The notes beneath the pieces were generated by a model. It did no database searches, was not told where the DNA came from, and worked only from the letters and a program-made list of their open reading frames with translations. From Comamonadaceae bacterium (lineage in GTDB: Bacteria; Pseudomonadota; Gammaproteobacteria; Burkholderiales; Burkholderiaceae_C): 64,000 nt of DNA. Positions 34,885 through 44,001 of the stretch are shown here, piece by piece. Both the position numbers and the translations under genes were made by a program. The stretch covers positions 62,001-126,000 of the forward strand of contig JAACZV010000004.1 of assembly GCA_009996515.1 (NCBI GenBank), in the 5' to 3' direction. Position 1 is the stretch's first letter. The number at the start of each line of letters is the position of its first letter.

Positions 34885-35588
34885 CCGACAACAGCTTCAG
34901 CAAGTTCGTGCCCGGTTTCGAGTTCCTGCAGGGCCTCGTCAAGAACGCCGGCTCGGCGCTGCCGGGCATAGGCCAATGGGTGGCGCCCACGCTGAACCCG
35001 GAGGAACTGGCCAAGCGCATCGAGGAGTTGCGCACCGTGCAGTTCTGGCTGGAGCAGAACGCCCGCATGCTGGGCGCCACCATTCAGGCGCTGGAGGTGC
35101 AGCGCATGACGCTGTCCACGCTCAAGTCCATGAACGTGCCGCTGGCCGAGTTGCAGAACAGCCTGAAGCTGCCCGAGACGCCGGCCTGGCCCACCGCCCC
35201 GGCCATCCCGGCCGCGAAGACGGCGGCCAAAGCCGCCGCCAAGGCCGTGAAGAGCGCGGGCGCTGCGGCCCAGGCGACGCCGGCCGGCGTCGTGGATCCC
35301 ACGCAGTGGTGGACGGCACTGAGCCAGCAGTTCACGCAGCTGGCCACCACGGCGATGAAGGACACGGCGACCGACGCCGCGAAGAACCTCGCCGGCTCGC
35401 TGGTGAAGCAGAGCTTCGACGCGGCGAGCGACACGCTCAAGCGCGCGGCGACGATGCCCGGCGCCGTCGTCGGCAGCGTCGCCAAGGGCTTCGCGAACGC
35501 GGCGCCGGCGCCGCGGCCCGCGGCGCGCAAGGCGGCCTCCAAGACCGCCGCCGCCAAGAAGCCCACGGCCCGCCCGCGCAAGGCCTGA
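34881..35588 (+). CDS. phaM: Polyhydroxyalkanoate granule regulator PhaM
   Basis: A 235-residue protein. The N-terminal half carries the PhaM signature (FLQGLVKNAG, WVAPTLNPEELAKRIEELRTVQFWLEQN region), and the C-terminus is Lys/Ala/Pro-rich like histone H1, suited for DNA binding. In Cupriavidus, PhaM activates PHA synthase and tethers granules to the nucleoid. Presence implies this organism makes polyhydroxybutyrate. The ATG overlaps the GumN stop by 4 bp. Confidence 0.93.
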   Translation: MTDNSFSKFVPGFEFLQGLVKNAGSALPGIGQWVAPTLNPEELAKRIEELRTVQFWLEQNARMLGATIQALEVQRMTLSTLKSMNVPLAELQNSLKLPETPAWPTAPAIPAAKTAAKAAAKAVKSAGAAAQATPAGVVDPTQWWTALSQQFTQLATTAMKDTATDAAKNLAGSLVKQSFDAASDTLKRAATMPGAVVGSVAKGFANAAPAPRPAARKAASKTAAAKKPTARPRKA

Positions 35589-35606
35589 CGCCCGGCGCGC
35601 GCCCGT

Positions 35607-36500
35607 TCAGCGCAGCCGGCCCAGCCCCTGGTTGACCAGCAGCCCCAGCAGCACCGCGCCGCTGCCCAGCCACTGCAGCGGCAGCGGCCGCTCGCCGAAG
35701 GCCGCCGCGGCGGCGGCCAGGCCCACCACGGGCACCAGCAGCGACCAGGGCGTCACCTGCGACGGCGCATGGCGCTTCAGCAGCCGCGTCCACAGGCTGT
35801 AGGCCAGCAGCGTCGCCAGCAGGCCCAGGTAGAGCACCGCCAGCACCGCCGACCAGCTCAGCCCGCGCAGCTGCGCCAGCGTCGCCGCCGGCCCCTGCAG
35901 CCAGGCGTCCAGCGCCAGGAAGGGCAGGACCGGCACCAGCGCGCTCCAGGCAATGAAGCTCAGCGGGTCGTAGTCGCTGTGGCGCGCGGCCAGGCGGCCG
36001 ACGATGTTGGACACCGCCCACATCAGCCCCGCGCCCAGCGTCAGCACGAAGCCGATCAGCGTCATCTGCCCCGGCCCCTCGCCATGCGCCGCGGCGATGG
36101 CCACCAGCCCGGTCAGCGCCACCGTCAGCCCCAGCCACTGGCGCGGCCTTGTGCGCTCGCCCAGCAGCGGCGCGGCCAGCAACAGCGTGAAGAAGGCCTG
36201 GGTCTGCATGACGACCGAGGCCATGCCCGCCGTCATGCCCAGCTGCAGGCCCATGAACAGCAGGCCGAACTGGCCCAGGCCCTGGGCCAGGCCGTAGGCG
36301 ACCAGAAAGCGCCAGGGCAGCGGCGGCCCGCGGCGGATCAGCAGCAGCGCCAGGCCCGCCACCGCGAAGCGCAGCGCGCCCAGCAGCATGGGCGACAGGC
36401 CGCGCAAGCCCCACTTCATGACGACGAAGTTGCTGCCCCAGATCAGCACGACGGCGGCGATCGCCAGCGCGTCGCCACGGCTCAGTCGCGTCGCCGTCAT
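35607..36500 (-). CDS. EamA-family (DMT) transporter
   Basis: A 297-residue inner-membrane protein with ten hydrophobic segments in two EamA repeats. The first repeat begins at LIWGSNFVVMKWGL, a typical EamA start. Members export amino acids or metabolites; the substrate is unknown. It is the last gene of a five-gene, ATGA-coupled operon (40552 down to 35607), so it might export a product or intermediate of that pathway. It converges on phaM. Confidence 0.9.
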   Translation of the reverse strand: MTATRLSRGDALAIAAVVLIWGSNFVVMKWGLRGLSPMLLGALRFAVAGLALLLIRRGPPLPWRFLVAYGLAQGLGQFGLLFMGLQLGMTAGMASVVMQTQAFFTLLLAAPLLGERTRPRQWLGLTVALTGLVAIAAAHGEGPGQMTLIGFVLTLGAGLMWAVSNIVGRLAARHSDYDPLSFIAWSALVPVLPFLALDAWLQGPAATLAQLRGLSWSAVLAVLYLGLLATLLAYSLWTRLLKRHAPSQVTPWSLLVPVVGLAAAAAAFGERPLPLQWLGSGAVLLGLLVNQGLGRLR

Positions 36501-37465
36501 GCGGTGACCGGCCGGCCCTGCGCGGCGCGCGCGGCGACGAAGGCGTCGAAGGCCTGGGCGCTGGTCTTGGCGGGCACATAGCCCAGTTCGGTCTTGAGGC
36601 GCGTGTTCAGCAGCACCGGCCGGTAGCGCAGGAAGTCCAGCTGCTCGGGGCCATAGCGGCTCAGGCGCAGCGCCGAGCCGACGGCCAGTGCGGTGCGCAG
36701 CAGGCCGGCCGGCAGCTCCAGCAGCGGCTTGTGCAGGCGCGTGGCGATGTCGCCCAGCGTCAGCGCGCCATCGCCGGCGAGGTTGTAGATGCCGCCGCGG
36801 CCGTGCTGCAGCGCATGCAGGAAGGCGCCGCAGACGTCCTCGTCCCAGATGAACACGAAGGGGCTGGCGCTGCCCCGGATGGCCAGCAGCCGCGGCTTCT
36901 CGAACAGCGCGGTGATCTGGTTGTCCACGCGCTCGCCGAGGATGGTGCCGATGCGGAAGATGGTCTGCTTCAGCGCCGGGTGGTCCTTGCGCGCGTCGGC
37001 CAGCATCAGCTCGACCAGCTTCTTGTGGTGGCTGTATGCGAAGGCCTCGTTGCCGCGCACCGGCCGGTCCTCGGTGATCCAGTCCGGGTTGTCGGCGTGG
37101 TAGCCATAGGCCGCGCCGCTGGAGCTGACCAGCAGATGGCCCACGCCGGCGGCCACGCAGGCGTCCAGCACGTTGCGGCTGCCCAGCACGTCGACCGCGT
37201 ACTCCAGCTCGCGGCTGGAGCCGCGGCCGGGTGTGACGATGGAGGCCAGGTGCACGACGGTGTCGATGCGATGCGCGCGCAGCCGCTCGGCCAGCGCCGC
37301 GTCGCGCACGTCCAGCTGCTCGTAGACGATGCCGGGCAGGCGGCGCTCGGCCGGCACCTCGCGCACGTCCTGCGCGACGACGAGCTCGGCCGCCGCGCTG
37401 CGCGACAGCGCCGCGACGAGCGAGCGGCCCAGGAAACCGTCGGCCCCGGTGATGAGCAGCCTCAT
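36497..37465 (-). CDS. NAD-dependent epimerase/dehydratase-like SDR
   Basis: A 322-residue extended SDR with an N-terminal GADGFLG nucleotide motif and catalytic YSHHK (Tyr-x-x-x-Lys) after SSSGAAYG. It resembles nucleoside-sugar epimerases or 3-beta-hydroxysteroid-dehydrogenase-like enzymes but the substrate cannot be told. Both ends overlap neighbours by 4 bp, as fourth gene of the five-gene operon. Confidence 0.88.
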   Translation of the reverse strand: MRLLITGADGFLGRSLVAALSRSAAAELVVAQDVREVPAERRLPGIVYEQLDVRDAALAERLRAHRIDTVVHLASIVTPGRGSSRELEYAVDVLGSRNVLDACVAAGVGHLLVSSSGAAYGYHADNPDWITEDRPVRGNEAFAYSHHKKLVELMLADARKDHPALKQTIFRIGTILGERVDNQITALFEKPRLLAIRGSASPFVFIWDEDVCGAFLHALQHGRGGIYNLAGDGALTLGDIATRLHKPLLELPAGLLRTALAVGSALRLSRYGPEQLDFLRYRPVLLNTRLKTELGYVPAKTSAQAFDAFVAARAAQGRPVTA

Positions 37466-38403
37466 GCGGCCTCCCCGCGCGCCGTCTCGCCTCTTGCCGG
37501 CGCACCGGCGGCCGGGCGCCGCGCCCACCAGGCGGCCAGCGCCATGCCGAGGATGATGTCCAGGAAGCCCCAGGCGCCGGCGACGACCGCCATGCCGCCC
37601 AGGCCGCCGAAGAAGCTGAAGATCAGCACCAGGCCCAGCCCGGCGTTGCGTATGCCCACCTCCACCGACATCGCGCGCCGCTCGTACTCGGCCAGACCCG
37701 CCACCGCCGCGCAGCCGTAGCCCAGCGCATAGGCCAGCAGGTCGTGCAGCACGACGGCGCCCAGCACCAGGCCCAGGTAGTTGACGAAGTGCTGCCAGTT
37801 GCCGGCGATGGCCGCGACGATGAAGCCCACCAGGCACAGAAAGCTCAGCACGCGTGCCGGCTTCTTGATGCGCTCGGTCAGCGCCGGCAGCACGCGCGCC
37901 ACCGCCATGCCGGCGACGAAGGGCAGCGCGATGATGATGACGATGTGCAGCCCCACCTCCAGCGGGTCCAGCGCGATGCTGCGCAGCAGCGGCGCGGCCG
38001 TCGGGTGCAGCGAGCCCCAGAACGCGACGTTCAGCGGCATCAGCGCGATGGCCAGCGCGTTGGACACGGCCGTCATCGACACCGACAGCGCGACGTTGCC
38101 GCCGGCGCGGTGCGTGATGATGTTGGAGATGTTGCCCGGCGGGCAGCAGGCCACCAGGATCATGCCCAGCGCGATGCTGGGCGCCGGGTTGATGGCCAGC
38201 GTCAGCGCGAAGGTGATGGCCGGCAGCGCCAGGAACTGCGCGGCGATGGCCACCGCCATCGCCAGCGGCATGCGCGCGACGCGGCGGAAGTCCTCCATGC
38301 GCGTGTCCAGCGCGACGCCGAACATCAGAAAGGCCAGCACCGCGTTCAGCGCCTGCAGCGACGCCGGGTTGAAGTTCAGCCGGACTTCGTCGAGCGGCAT
38401 CAT
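37462..38403 (-). CDS. Bile acid:sodium symporter (BASS) family transporter
   Basis: A 313-residue protein with nine or ten membrane segments. The conserved LVACCPPGNISNIITHRAGG block is the BASS family sodium-site region, and SVEVGIRNAGLGL the second crossover motif. Family members import organic acids, sterol-like anions or pantoate with Na+. The start is an ATGATG doublet; the outer ATG at 38403 overlaps the monooxygenase stop. In this operon it probably imports the substrate used by the oxidative enzymes (inference). Confidence 0.92.
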   Translation of the reverse strand: MMPLDEVRLNFNPASLQALNAVLAFLMFGVALDTRMEDFRRVARMPLAMAVAIAAQFLALPAITFALTLAINPAPSIALGMILVACCPPGNISNIITHRAGGNVALSVSMTAVSNALAIALMPLNVAFWGSLHPTAAPLLRSIALDPLEVGLHIVIIIALPFVAGMAVARVLPALTERIKKPARVLSFLCLVGFIVAAIAGNWQHFVNYLGLVLGAVVLHDLLAYALGYGCAAVAGLAEYERRAMSVEVGIRNAGLGLVLIFSFFGGLGGMAVVAGAWGFLDIILGMALAAWWARRPAAGAPARGETARGEAA

Positions 38404-39722
38404 GGCTGGCCTCCCAGCTGGGCGGACTCCGCGCGCACCGTGCGGCGGTAGACGTCCTTGTTGACGTAGAAGGCCATGCGCTCCAGCTTCAGGTAGTTGA
38501 AGCCGCCGCTGAGGTCGGGCATGGGGCCGGCGAGCTTGGCGGCGAAGCGCGCGGCGCGCGCGGGGGCGTCGCGCTGCGCCTTGAAGAAACGCGCGACCAG
38601 CTCGGCCTGCTCGTAGCGGCCCTGCCAGCCCAGGCCGCTGGCCTCCACCATGCCGACCACGGCCAGGTTGGTGAAGCGCGGCGCGAAGATGTTCAGGTAC
38701 AGCCGCGGCGCCATGCCCTGCCAGTTCAGCAGCTCGCGGGCGATGAAGGGGTAGTGCAGCTGGTAGCCGGTGGCGGCCATGACCAGGTCGTAGTCGCGCG
38801 CGCTGCCGTCCTTGAAGTGCACGGTCTTGCCATCGAAGCGCGCGACGTCGGGCCGCACATGGATGTCGCCATGGCCCAGGTGGTGCAGGATCAGCGAGTT
38901 CACGACCGGGTGCGACTCGTACATCTTGTACTCGGGCCTGGGGAAGCCGAAGCGCACCGGGTCGCCGGTGAACCACTGCAGGATGCGGCTGTCGATGGCC
39001 TGCTTCAGCCACGGCGGCAGCGTCAGCTTGCCGCCTATCGTGTCGGCCGGCCGGCCGAACACGTACTTGGGCACGAAGTAGTAGCCGCGGCGCACCGAGA
39101 TGTCCACGCTGGCGGCGTGATGCACCGCGTCCACCGCGATGTCGCAGCCCGAGTTGCCGGCGCCGACGATGAGCACGCGCTTGTCCTTGAACACGTCGGC
39201 GCGCTTGTAGGCGCTGGTGTGCAGCAGCTCGCCGGTGAAATGTCCGTCGAAGCGCGGCATGTTGGGCTCGGCCAGCGTGCCGTTGGCGATGACGACGGCC
39301 TTGAACTCGGCGCTGTGTTCGCTGCCGTCGCGCTCGGTCCAGCGCAGCCGCCACAGCGGCGACGGCCCGTCGCCCACCGGCTCCACCGCCTGCACGCGGC
39401 AGCCGAAGCGGAAGTGCTCACGCAATTGGAAGCGGTCGGCGAAGGCGGCGAAATAGCGCTGCAGCTCGCGGTGGCTGGGGTAGTCCGCAACGCCGTCGTC
39501 CATCGGGAACTCGCTGAACTCCGTCATCCGCTTGCTGGAGATCAGGTGGGCCGATTCGTAGACCGTGCTGCGCGGATTCGCGATGTTCCACAGCCCGCCG
39601 ACGTCGTCGTAGGCCTCGAAGCCCTGGAAGGCCAGCCCCGCCTTCTGCAGGTTGCGCGCGGCCGCCAGGCCGGACGGGCCGGCGCCGATCAGGGCGATCT
39701 GTTCGCGGGTGTCGGTGTTCAT
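38400..39722 (-). CDS. Flavin-containing monooxygenase (class B)
   Basis: A 440-residue flavoprotein. The FAD site is GAGPSG near the N-terminus, the FMO-type motif reads HFTGELLHTSAYK in the expected FxGxxxHxxxY/K form, the NADPH site is VGAGNSGCD, and a C-terminal ATGY motif is present. These features place it with FMO/Baeyer-Villiger type enzymes that use NADPH and O2. It is the second gene in the five-gene operon, coupled on both sides by ATGA overlaps. Confidence 0.93.
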   Translation of the reverse strand: MNTDTREQIALIGAGPSGLAAARNLQKAGLAFQGFEAYDDVGGLWNIANPRSTVYESAHLISSKRMTEFSEFPMDDGVADYPSHRELQRYFAAFADRFQLREHFRFGCRVQAVEPVGDGPSPLWRLRWTERDGSEHSAEFKAVVIANGTLAEPNMPRFDGHFTGELLHTSAYKRADVFKDKRVLIVGAGNSGCDIAVDAVHHAASVDISVRRGYYFVPKYVFGRPADTIGGKLTLPPWLKQAIDSRILQWFTGDPVRFGFPRPEYKMYESHPVVNSLILHHLGHGDIHVRPDVARFDGKTVHFKDGSARDYDLVMAATGYQLHYPFIARELLNWQGMAPRLYLNIFAPRFTNLAVVGMVEASGLGWQGRYEQAELVARFFKAQRDAPARAARFAAKLAGPMPDLSGGFNYLKLERMAFYVNKDVYRRTVRAESAQLGGQP

Positions 39723-40552
39723 GTCTCGCTGTTGTCGTTGTCGTTCAAACCGGGAATGGGGGTGGCACCGGCCTCGCCGGGGCGCGGCTTGCGCGGCTGG
39801 GACAGCAACAGCCGCTCGTGCAGCCGCGTGGGCAGCAGCGCTAGCGCACTGGCCAGCCAGCCCAGGCGGCGCGGCAGCACCAGCTCCTCGCGGCCCGCGG
39901 CCACGCCGGCCAGCAGCCGCGCGGCCGCCGCCTCGGGCTCCATCAGCCCCGGCATGGCGAAGCGGTTGCCGGCCGTCAGCGCGGTGCGCAGATAGCCGGG
40001 GCTGACCGTCGTGACCTGCACGCCGCTGGCGCGCAGCTCCGCGCGCAGGCTCTGCAGGTAGACGATGAGGCCGGCCTTGCTGGCGCAGTAGGCGCCGTTG
40101 CCGGGCAGGCCGCGCCGGCCGGCCAGACTGGCCACGCCGACCAGCGCACCGCAGCCCGCGGCCTGCAGAGGCAGGACGAAGGGCTGGAAGGTGCAGGCCA
40201 CGCCCAGCAGATTGATCTCCAGCATGCGGCGCAGCACGGCCAGGTCCTCGGCGCGCGCGGTGTCGAAGCCGCCGGCCACGCCGGCGTTCGCGATGACCAG
40301 GTCCGGCGTACCGGCCTGCGCCAGCCAGTCCGCCGCCATCGCCTGCATCGCGGCGGCGTCGCTGACGTCCGGCGTGTAGACCCGCGCCCGGCCCGGGGCC
40401 AGGTCTTGCAGCGCGGCCAGCCGCGTGCGGTCCAGGCCCACCAGCGCGACCTGCGCGCCGGCCCGCAGCAGCTGCCCGGCCAGCGCCGCGCCCAGGCCGC
40501 CACAGGCGCCGGTGACGACGGCATTGCGGAAGGGCAGCGAGGGGGTCAGCAT
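39719..40552 (-). CDS. Short-chain dehydrogenase/reductase
   Basis: A 277-residue classical SDR. The cofactor motif is TGACGGLG, the NAG motif ANAGVAG, and the active site YCASK preceded by a Ser. A hydrophobic C-terminal stretch (WLASALALLPTRLHERLL) may associate with membranes. It is the first gene of the five-gene operon and diverges from the IclR regulator. It likely oxidises an alcohol to a ketone or the reverse; with the FMO next to it, an alcohol-ketone-ester route is plausible but unproved. Confidence 0.9.
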   Translation of the reverse strand: MLTPSLPFRNAVVTGACGGLGAALAGQLLRAGAQVALVGLDRTRLAALQDLAPGRARVYTPDVSDAAAMQAMAADWLAQAGTPDLVIANAGVAGGFDTARAEDLAVLRRMLEINLLGVACTFQPFVLPLQAAGCGALVGVASLAGRRGLPGNGAYCASKAGLIVYLQSLRAELRASGVQVTTVSPGYLRTALTAGNRFAMPGLMEPEAAAARLLAGVAAGREELVLPRRLGWLASALALLPTRLHERLLLSQPRKPRPGEAGATPIPGLNDNDNSET

Positions 40553-40576
40553 GGCCGCGAGCTTAGCCAGCGGCCA

Positions 40577-40617
40577 GAATCGTCTCGTTTTCTTTTCGCG
40601 ATTCGTCCCGGATTCCG
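40577..40617. promoter_or_regulatory. Candidate operator between the SDR and IclR genes
   Basis: In the 72-bp divergent gap, an inverted repeat GAATCG (40577-40582) and CGATTC (40599-40604) flanks a T-rich spacer. A second, odd palindrome CGGATTCCG lies at 40609-40617, just before the IclR start. IclR proteins bind such AT-centred palindromes, often between their own gene and a divergent target. Confidence 0.5.
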
Positions 40618-40624
40618 AGATTTC

Positions 40625-41389
40625 ATGACTGCCGATGTCGACACGCCCGGCCTGCGCCTGATCGAGCTGCTGGAACTGCTCGCCCGCGCCGGCCTGCCAC
40701 AGAGCCTGGCCGAGCTGCTGCCGCAGTCGCCCTGGCCCAAGCCCACGCTGCACCGCATGCTGCAGCAGCTGGAGGCCGGCGGCTGGCTGCAGCGCGAGCC
40801 CGACGGCCGCCGCTATGCGCTGGCCGGCCGCGCCCGCGCGCTGGCCGAAGCGACGCTGGCCGGCAGCGCACAGGCCGGCGTGCGCCATGCGGTGCTGCGC
40901 GCGCTGGTCGCCGACCTGGGCGAGAGCTGCAACCTGACGGCGCTGTCCGGCGCCGAGGTCATCTATCTCGACCGTGTCGAGACCGCCTTCCCGCTGCGGC
41001 TGGAGCTGCGCCCCGGCACGCGCGTGCCGCTGCACTGCTCGGCCAGCGGCAAGCTGTTCCTCGCGTTCGCGCCGGCCGCGCAGCGCCGCCAACTGCTCGA
41101 CGGCCTGCAGCTGACGCGCCACACCCGCCACACGCTGGACACGCGCGAGCGCCTGGAGGCCGAGCTGCAGCGCATCCGCGCGCAGGACTACGCGGTGGAC
41201 GACCAGGAGTTCGTCGAGGGGCTGAACTGCGTCGCCGTGCCGGTGCGCGAGCCCGGCGCCGGCCGCGGCGGTGCGGTGCGCTGCGCGGTCGCGCTGCAGG
41301 CGCCCACGGCGCGGCTGGCGCTGCCGGCGGCCCTCGGGCTGGTGGGCCGGCTGCGCGATGCGGCGGCGGCGTTGGGCCGCAGCCTCTAG
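40625..41389 (+). CDS. IclR-family transcriptional regulator
   Basis: A 254-residue IclR-type regulator: N-terminal winged helix (about residues 5-65) and a C-terminal effector domain with the LELRPGTRVPLHCSASGKLF segment typical of the family. It lies between the five-gene operon (divergent) and glcDEF (downstream, same strand), so it could control either. IclR members that sense glyoxylate or aromatic breakdown products are known; which applies here is open. Confidence 0.92.
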   Translation: MTADVDTPGLRLIELLELLARAGLPQSLAELLPQSPWPKPTLHRMLQQLEAGGWLQREPDGRRYALAGRARALAEATLAGSAQAGVRHAVLRALVADLGESCNLTALSGAEVIYLDRVETAFPLRLELRPGTRVPLHCSASGKLFLAFAPAAQRRQLLDGLQLTRHTRHTLDTRERLEAELQRIRAQDYAVDDQEFVEGLNCVAVPVREPGAGRGGAVRCAVALQAPTARLALPAALGLVGRLRDAAAALGRSL

Positions 41390-41422
41390 GATGGTGGGCG
41401 GCCCGCTACAGTGACAGCCACG

Positions 41423-42913
41423 ATGTCTCCCACCGTTCCCGATCCCGCGGCCCGTGCCGCCGCGCAGTCCCGCCTCGTGCAGGCGCTGGCGCCGCTGCTG
41501 CCCGCCCATGCGCTGCTGTGGCAGCCCGAGAGCACCACGCCTTATGAATGCGACGGGCTGACCGCCTACCGCCAGCGCCCGCTGGCCGTCGCGCTGCCCG
41601 AGACCGAGGACCAGGTGGCCGCGGTGCTGAAGGCCTGCCACCGCCTGGGCGTGCCGGTCGTCGCGCGCGGCGCCGGCACGGGCCTGTCCGGCGGCGCGAT
41701 GCCGCACGAGGCCGGCCTCACGCTGGCGCTCGCCAAGTTCAACCGCATCGTGCGCATCGACCCGCTGGCGCGCACCGCGCGCGTGCAGTGCGGCGTGCGC
41801 AACCTCGCGATCAGCGAGGCCGCCGCGCAGCACGGCCTGTATTACGCACCCGACCCCAGCAGCCAGATCGCCTGCACGATCGGCGGCAACATCGCCGAGA
41901 ACAGCGGCGGCGTGCACTGCCTGAAGTACGGCCTGACGCTGCACAACGTGCTGCGCGTGCGCGGCTTCACGGCGGCGGGCGAGGCCGTCGAGTTCGGCAG
42001 CGAGGCGCTGGACTCGCCCGGCCTGGATCTGCTGGCGCTGGTCATCGGCAGCGAAGGGATGCTGGCCGTCGTCACCGAGGTCACCGTGAAGCTGGTGCCC
42101 AAGCCGCAGCTGGCGCGCTGCATCATGGCCAGCTTCGACGACGTGCGAAAGGCCGGCGACGCGGTCGCGGCCATCATCGCGGCCGGCATCATCCCGGCCG
42201 GCCTGGAGATGATGGACAAGCCGATGACGGCGGCCGTGGAGGACTTCGTGCACGCCGGCTACGACCTGGACGCCGAGGCCATCCTGCTGTGCGAGAGTGA
42301 CGGCACGCCGGAGGAGGTGGCCGAGGAGGTCGCCAAGATGGAGGCGGTGCTGCAGGCCAGCGGCGCGACGCGCTGCCAGGTCAGCGCCGACGAGGCCCAG
42401 CGGCTGCGCTTCTGGAGCGGCCGCAAGAACGCCTTCCCGGCGTCGGGCCGCATCAGCCCCGACTACATGTGCATGGACTCCACCATCCCGCGCAAGCACC
42501 TGGCCACCATCCTGCTGGACATCCAGCAGATGGAGAAGAAATACGGCCTGCGCTGCGCCAACGTCTTCCATGCCGGCGACGGCAATCTGCATCCGCTGAT
42601 CCTGTTCGATGCCAACGACCCCGACCAGCTGCAGCGCTGCGAGCAGTTCGGCGCCGAGATCCTGGAGCGCAGCGTCGCTTTGGGCGGCACGGTGACGGGC
42701 GAGCATGGCGTGGGCGTTGAGAAGCTCAACTCCATGTGCGTGCAGTTCAGCGCCGCGGAGCTGGCGCAGATGCTGGCGCTGAAGACCGCCTTCGATCCGG
42801 CCGGCATCCTGAACCCCGGCAAGCAGATCCCGACGCTGAGCCGCTGCGCCGAGTACGGCCGCATGCATGTGAAGCGCGGCCTGCTGGCCTTTCCCGAACT
42901 GGAGCGGTTTTGA
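41423..42913 (+). CDS. glcD: Glycolate oxidase subunit GlcD
   Basis: A 496-residue FAD-binding type-4 oxidoreductase. FAD-contact motifs RGAGTGLSGGA and GGNIAENSGG, and the C-terminal VFHAGDGNLHP and GEHGVGVEKL, are those of GlcD. GlcDEF oxidises glycolate to glyoxylate at the membrane. The ATG at 41423 was chosen; a GTG four codons upstream is in frame. glcE begins inside its stop. Confidence 0.95.
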   Translation: MSPTVPDPAARAAAQSRLVQALAPLLPAHALLWQPESTTPYECDGLTAYRQRPLAVALPETEDQVAAVLKACHRLGVPVVARGAGTGLSGGAMPHEAGLTLALAKFNRIVRIDPLARTARVQCGVRNLAISEAAAQHGLYYAPDPSSQIACTIGGNIAENSGGVHCLKYGLTLHNVLRVRGFTAAGEAVEFGSEALDSPGLDLLALVIGSEGMLAVVTEVTVKLVPKPQLARCIMASFDDVRKAGDAVAAIIAAGIIPAGLEMMDKPMTAAVEDFVHAGYDLDAEAILLCESDGTPEEVAEEVAKMEAVLQASGATRCQVSADEAQRLRFWSGRKNAFPASGRISPDYMCMDSTIPRKHLATILLDIQQMEKKYGLRCANVFHAGDGNLHPLILFDANDPDQLQRCEQFGAEILERSVALGGTVTGEHGVGVEKLNSMCVQFSAAELAQMLALKTAFDPAGILNPGKQIPTLSRCAEYGRMHVKRGLLAFPELERF

Positions 42914-44001
42914 AGTTCGACGACCTGCAAGCGCGCATCCGCGACGCCCGCACGCCGCTGCGCATCACCGGCCACGGCAGCAAGGACTTCTACGGCGAGC
43001 CCCCTCGGGGCGAGCCGCTGTCGACGCTGGCGCTGAACGGCATCACGGCCTATGAGCCCAGCGAACTCTTCATCAGCGCGCTGGCCGGCACGCCGCTGGC
43101 CGACGTGGAGGCGCAACTGGCGCAGCAGCGCCAGCGCCTGGCCTTCGAGCCGCCGCGCTTCGCGGGCGCCGCGGGCGCCGCGGGCGGCCACGGCACGGTG
43201 GGCGGCATGGTGGCAGCCGGCCTGTCCGGCCCCGGCCGCGCGGCGCTGGGCTCGGTGCGCGACCACCTGCTGGGCGCCGTCCTCATCAACGGCAGCGGCG
43301 AGCTGCTGAGCTTTGGCGGCACGGTCATGAAGAACGTGGCCGGCTTCGACGTCAGCCGCGCGCTGGCCGGCTCGCTGGGCCAGCTGGGGCTGATCACCGA
43401 GGTCACGCTGAAGGTGTTGCCGCTGCCGGCGGCCGTGGCGACGCTGCGCTTCGACCTGGCCCAGCCCGAGGCGCTGCAGGCCTTGAACCGCTGGGGCGGC
43501 CAGCCCCTGCCCATCGAGGCCAGCGCCTGGTGGGACGGCGCGCTGGTGCTGCGCCTGGCGGGCGCGCAGGCGGCCGTCGAGGCGGCCACCGCGCGGCTGG
43601 GCGGCGACCTCATTCCGGCCGAGCTGGCCGACGGCTTCTGGACCGGGCTGCGCGACCAGTCCGACGAGTTCTTCATCGGCGCCCAGCGCGCCGTGGCCGG
43701 CGGCGCCAGGCTGTGGCGGCTCAGCCTGCCCAGCACGGCGCCGGAGCTGAAGCTGCACGGCGAGCAGCTCATCGAATGGGGCGGCGCGCAGCGCTGGGTC
43801 GTCACGCCGCTGGAGCCGGCCGCCGTGCGCGAGGCCGCCGCTCAGGTGGGTGGCCATGCCACGCTGTTCCGTGCGCTGGACAAGGGCTGCGGCGTGTTCA
43901 CGCCGCTGAGCGCGCCGCTGGCGGCCGTCCACCAGCGCCTGAAGGCCTCGTTCGACCCCCATGGCGTGTTCAACCCCGGCCGCCTCTACCCCGATCTCTG
44001 A
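42910..44001 (+). CDS. glcE: Glycolate oxidase subunit GlcE
   Basis: A 363-residue FAD-binding subunit with GTVGGMVAAGLSGPGR and GGTVMKNVAGFDVSRALAG, hallmark stretches of GlcE. The start is TTG at 42910, overlapping the glcD stop as TTGA; no ATG is near the family start. It ends with a one-base overlap into glcF. The unusual start, with full translational coupling, may keep its level tied to GlcD. Confidence 0.93.
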   Translation: MKFDDLQARIRDARTPLRITGHGSKDFYGEPPRGEPLSTLALNGITAYEPSELFISALAGTPLADVEAQLAQQRQRLAFEPPRFAGAAGAAGGHGTVGGMVAAGLSGPGRAALGSVRDHLLGAVLINGSGELLSFGGTVMKNVAGFDVSRALAGSLGQLGLITEVTLKVLPLPAAVATLRFDLAQPEALQALNRWGGQPLPIEASAWWDGALVLRLAGAQAAVEAATARLGGDLIPAELADGFWTGLRDQSDEFFIGAQRAVAGGARLWRLSLPSTAPELKLHGEQLIEWGGAQRWVVTPLEPAAVREAAAQVGGHATLFRALDKGCGVFTPLSAPLAAVHQRLKASFDPHGVFNPGRLYPDL

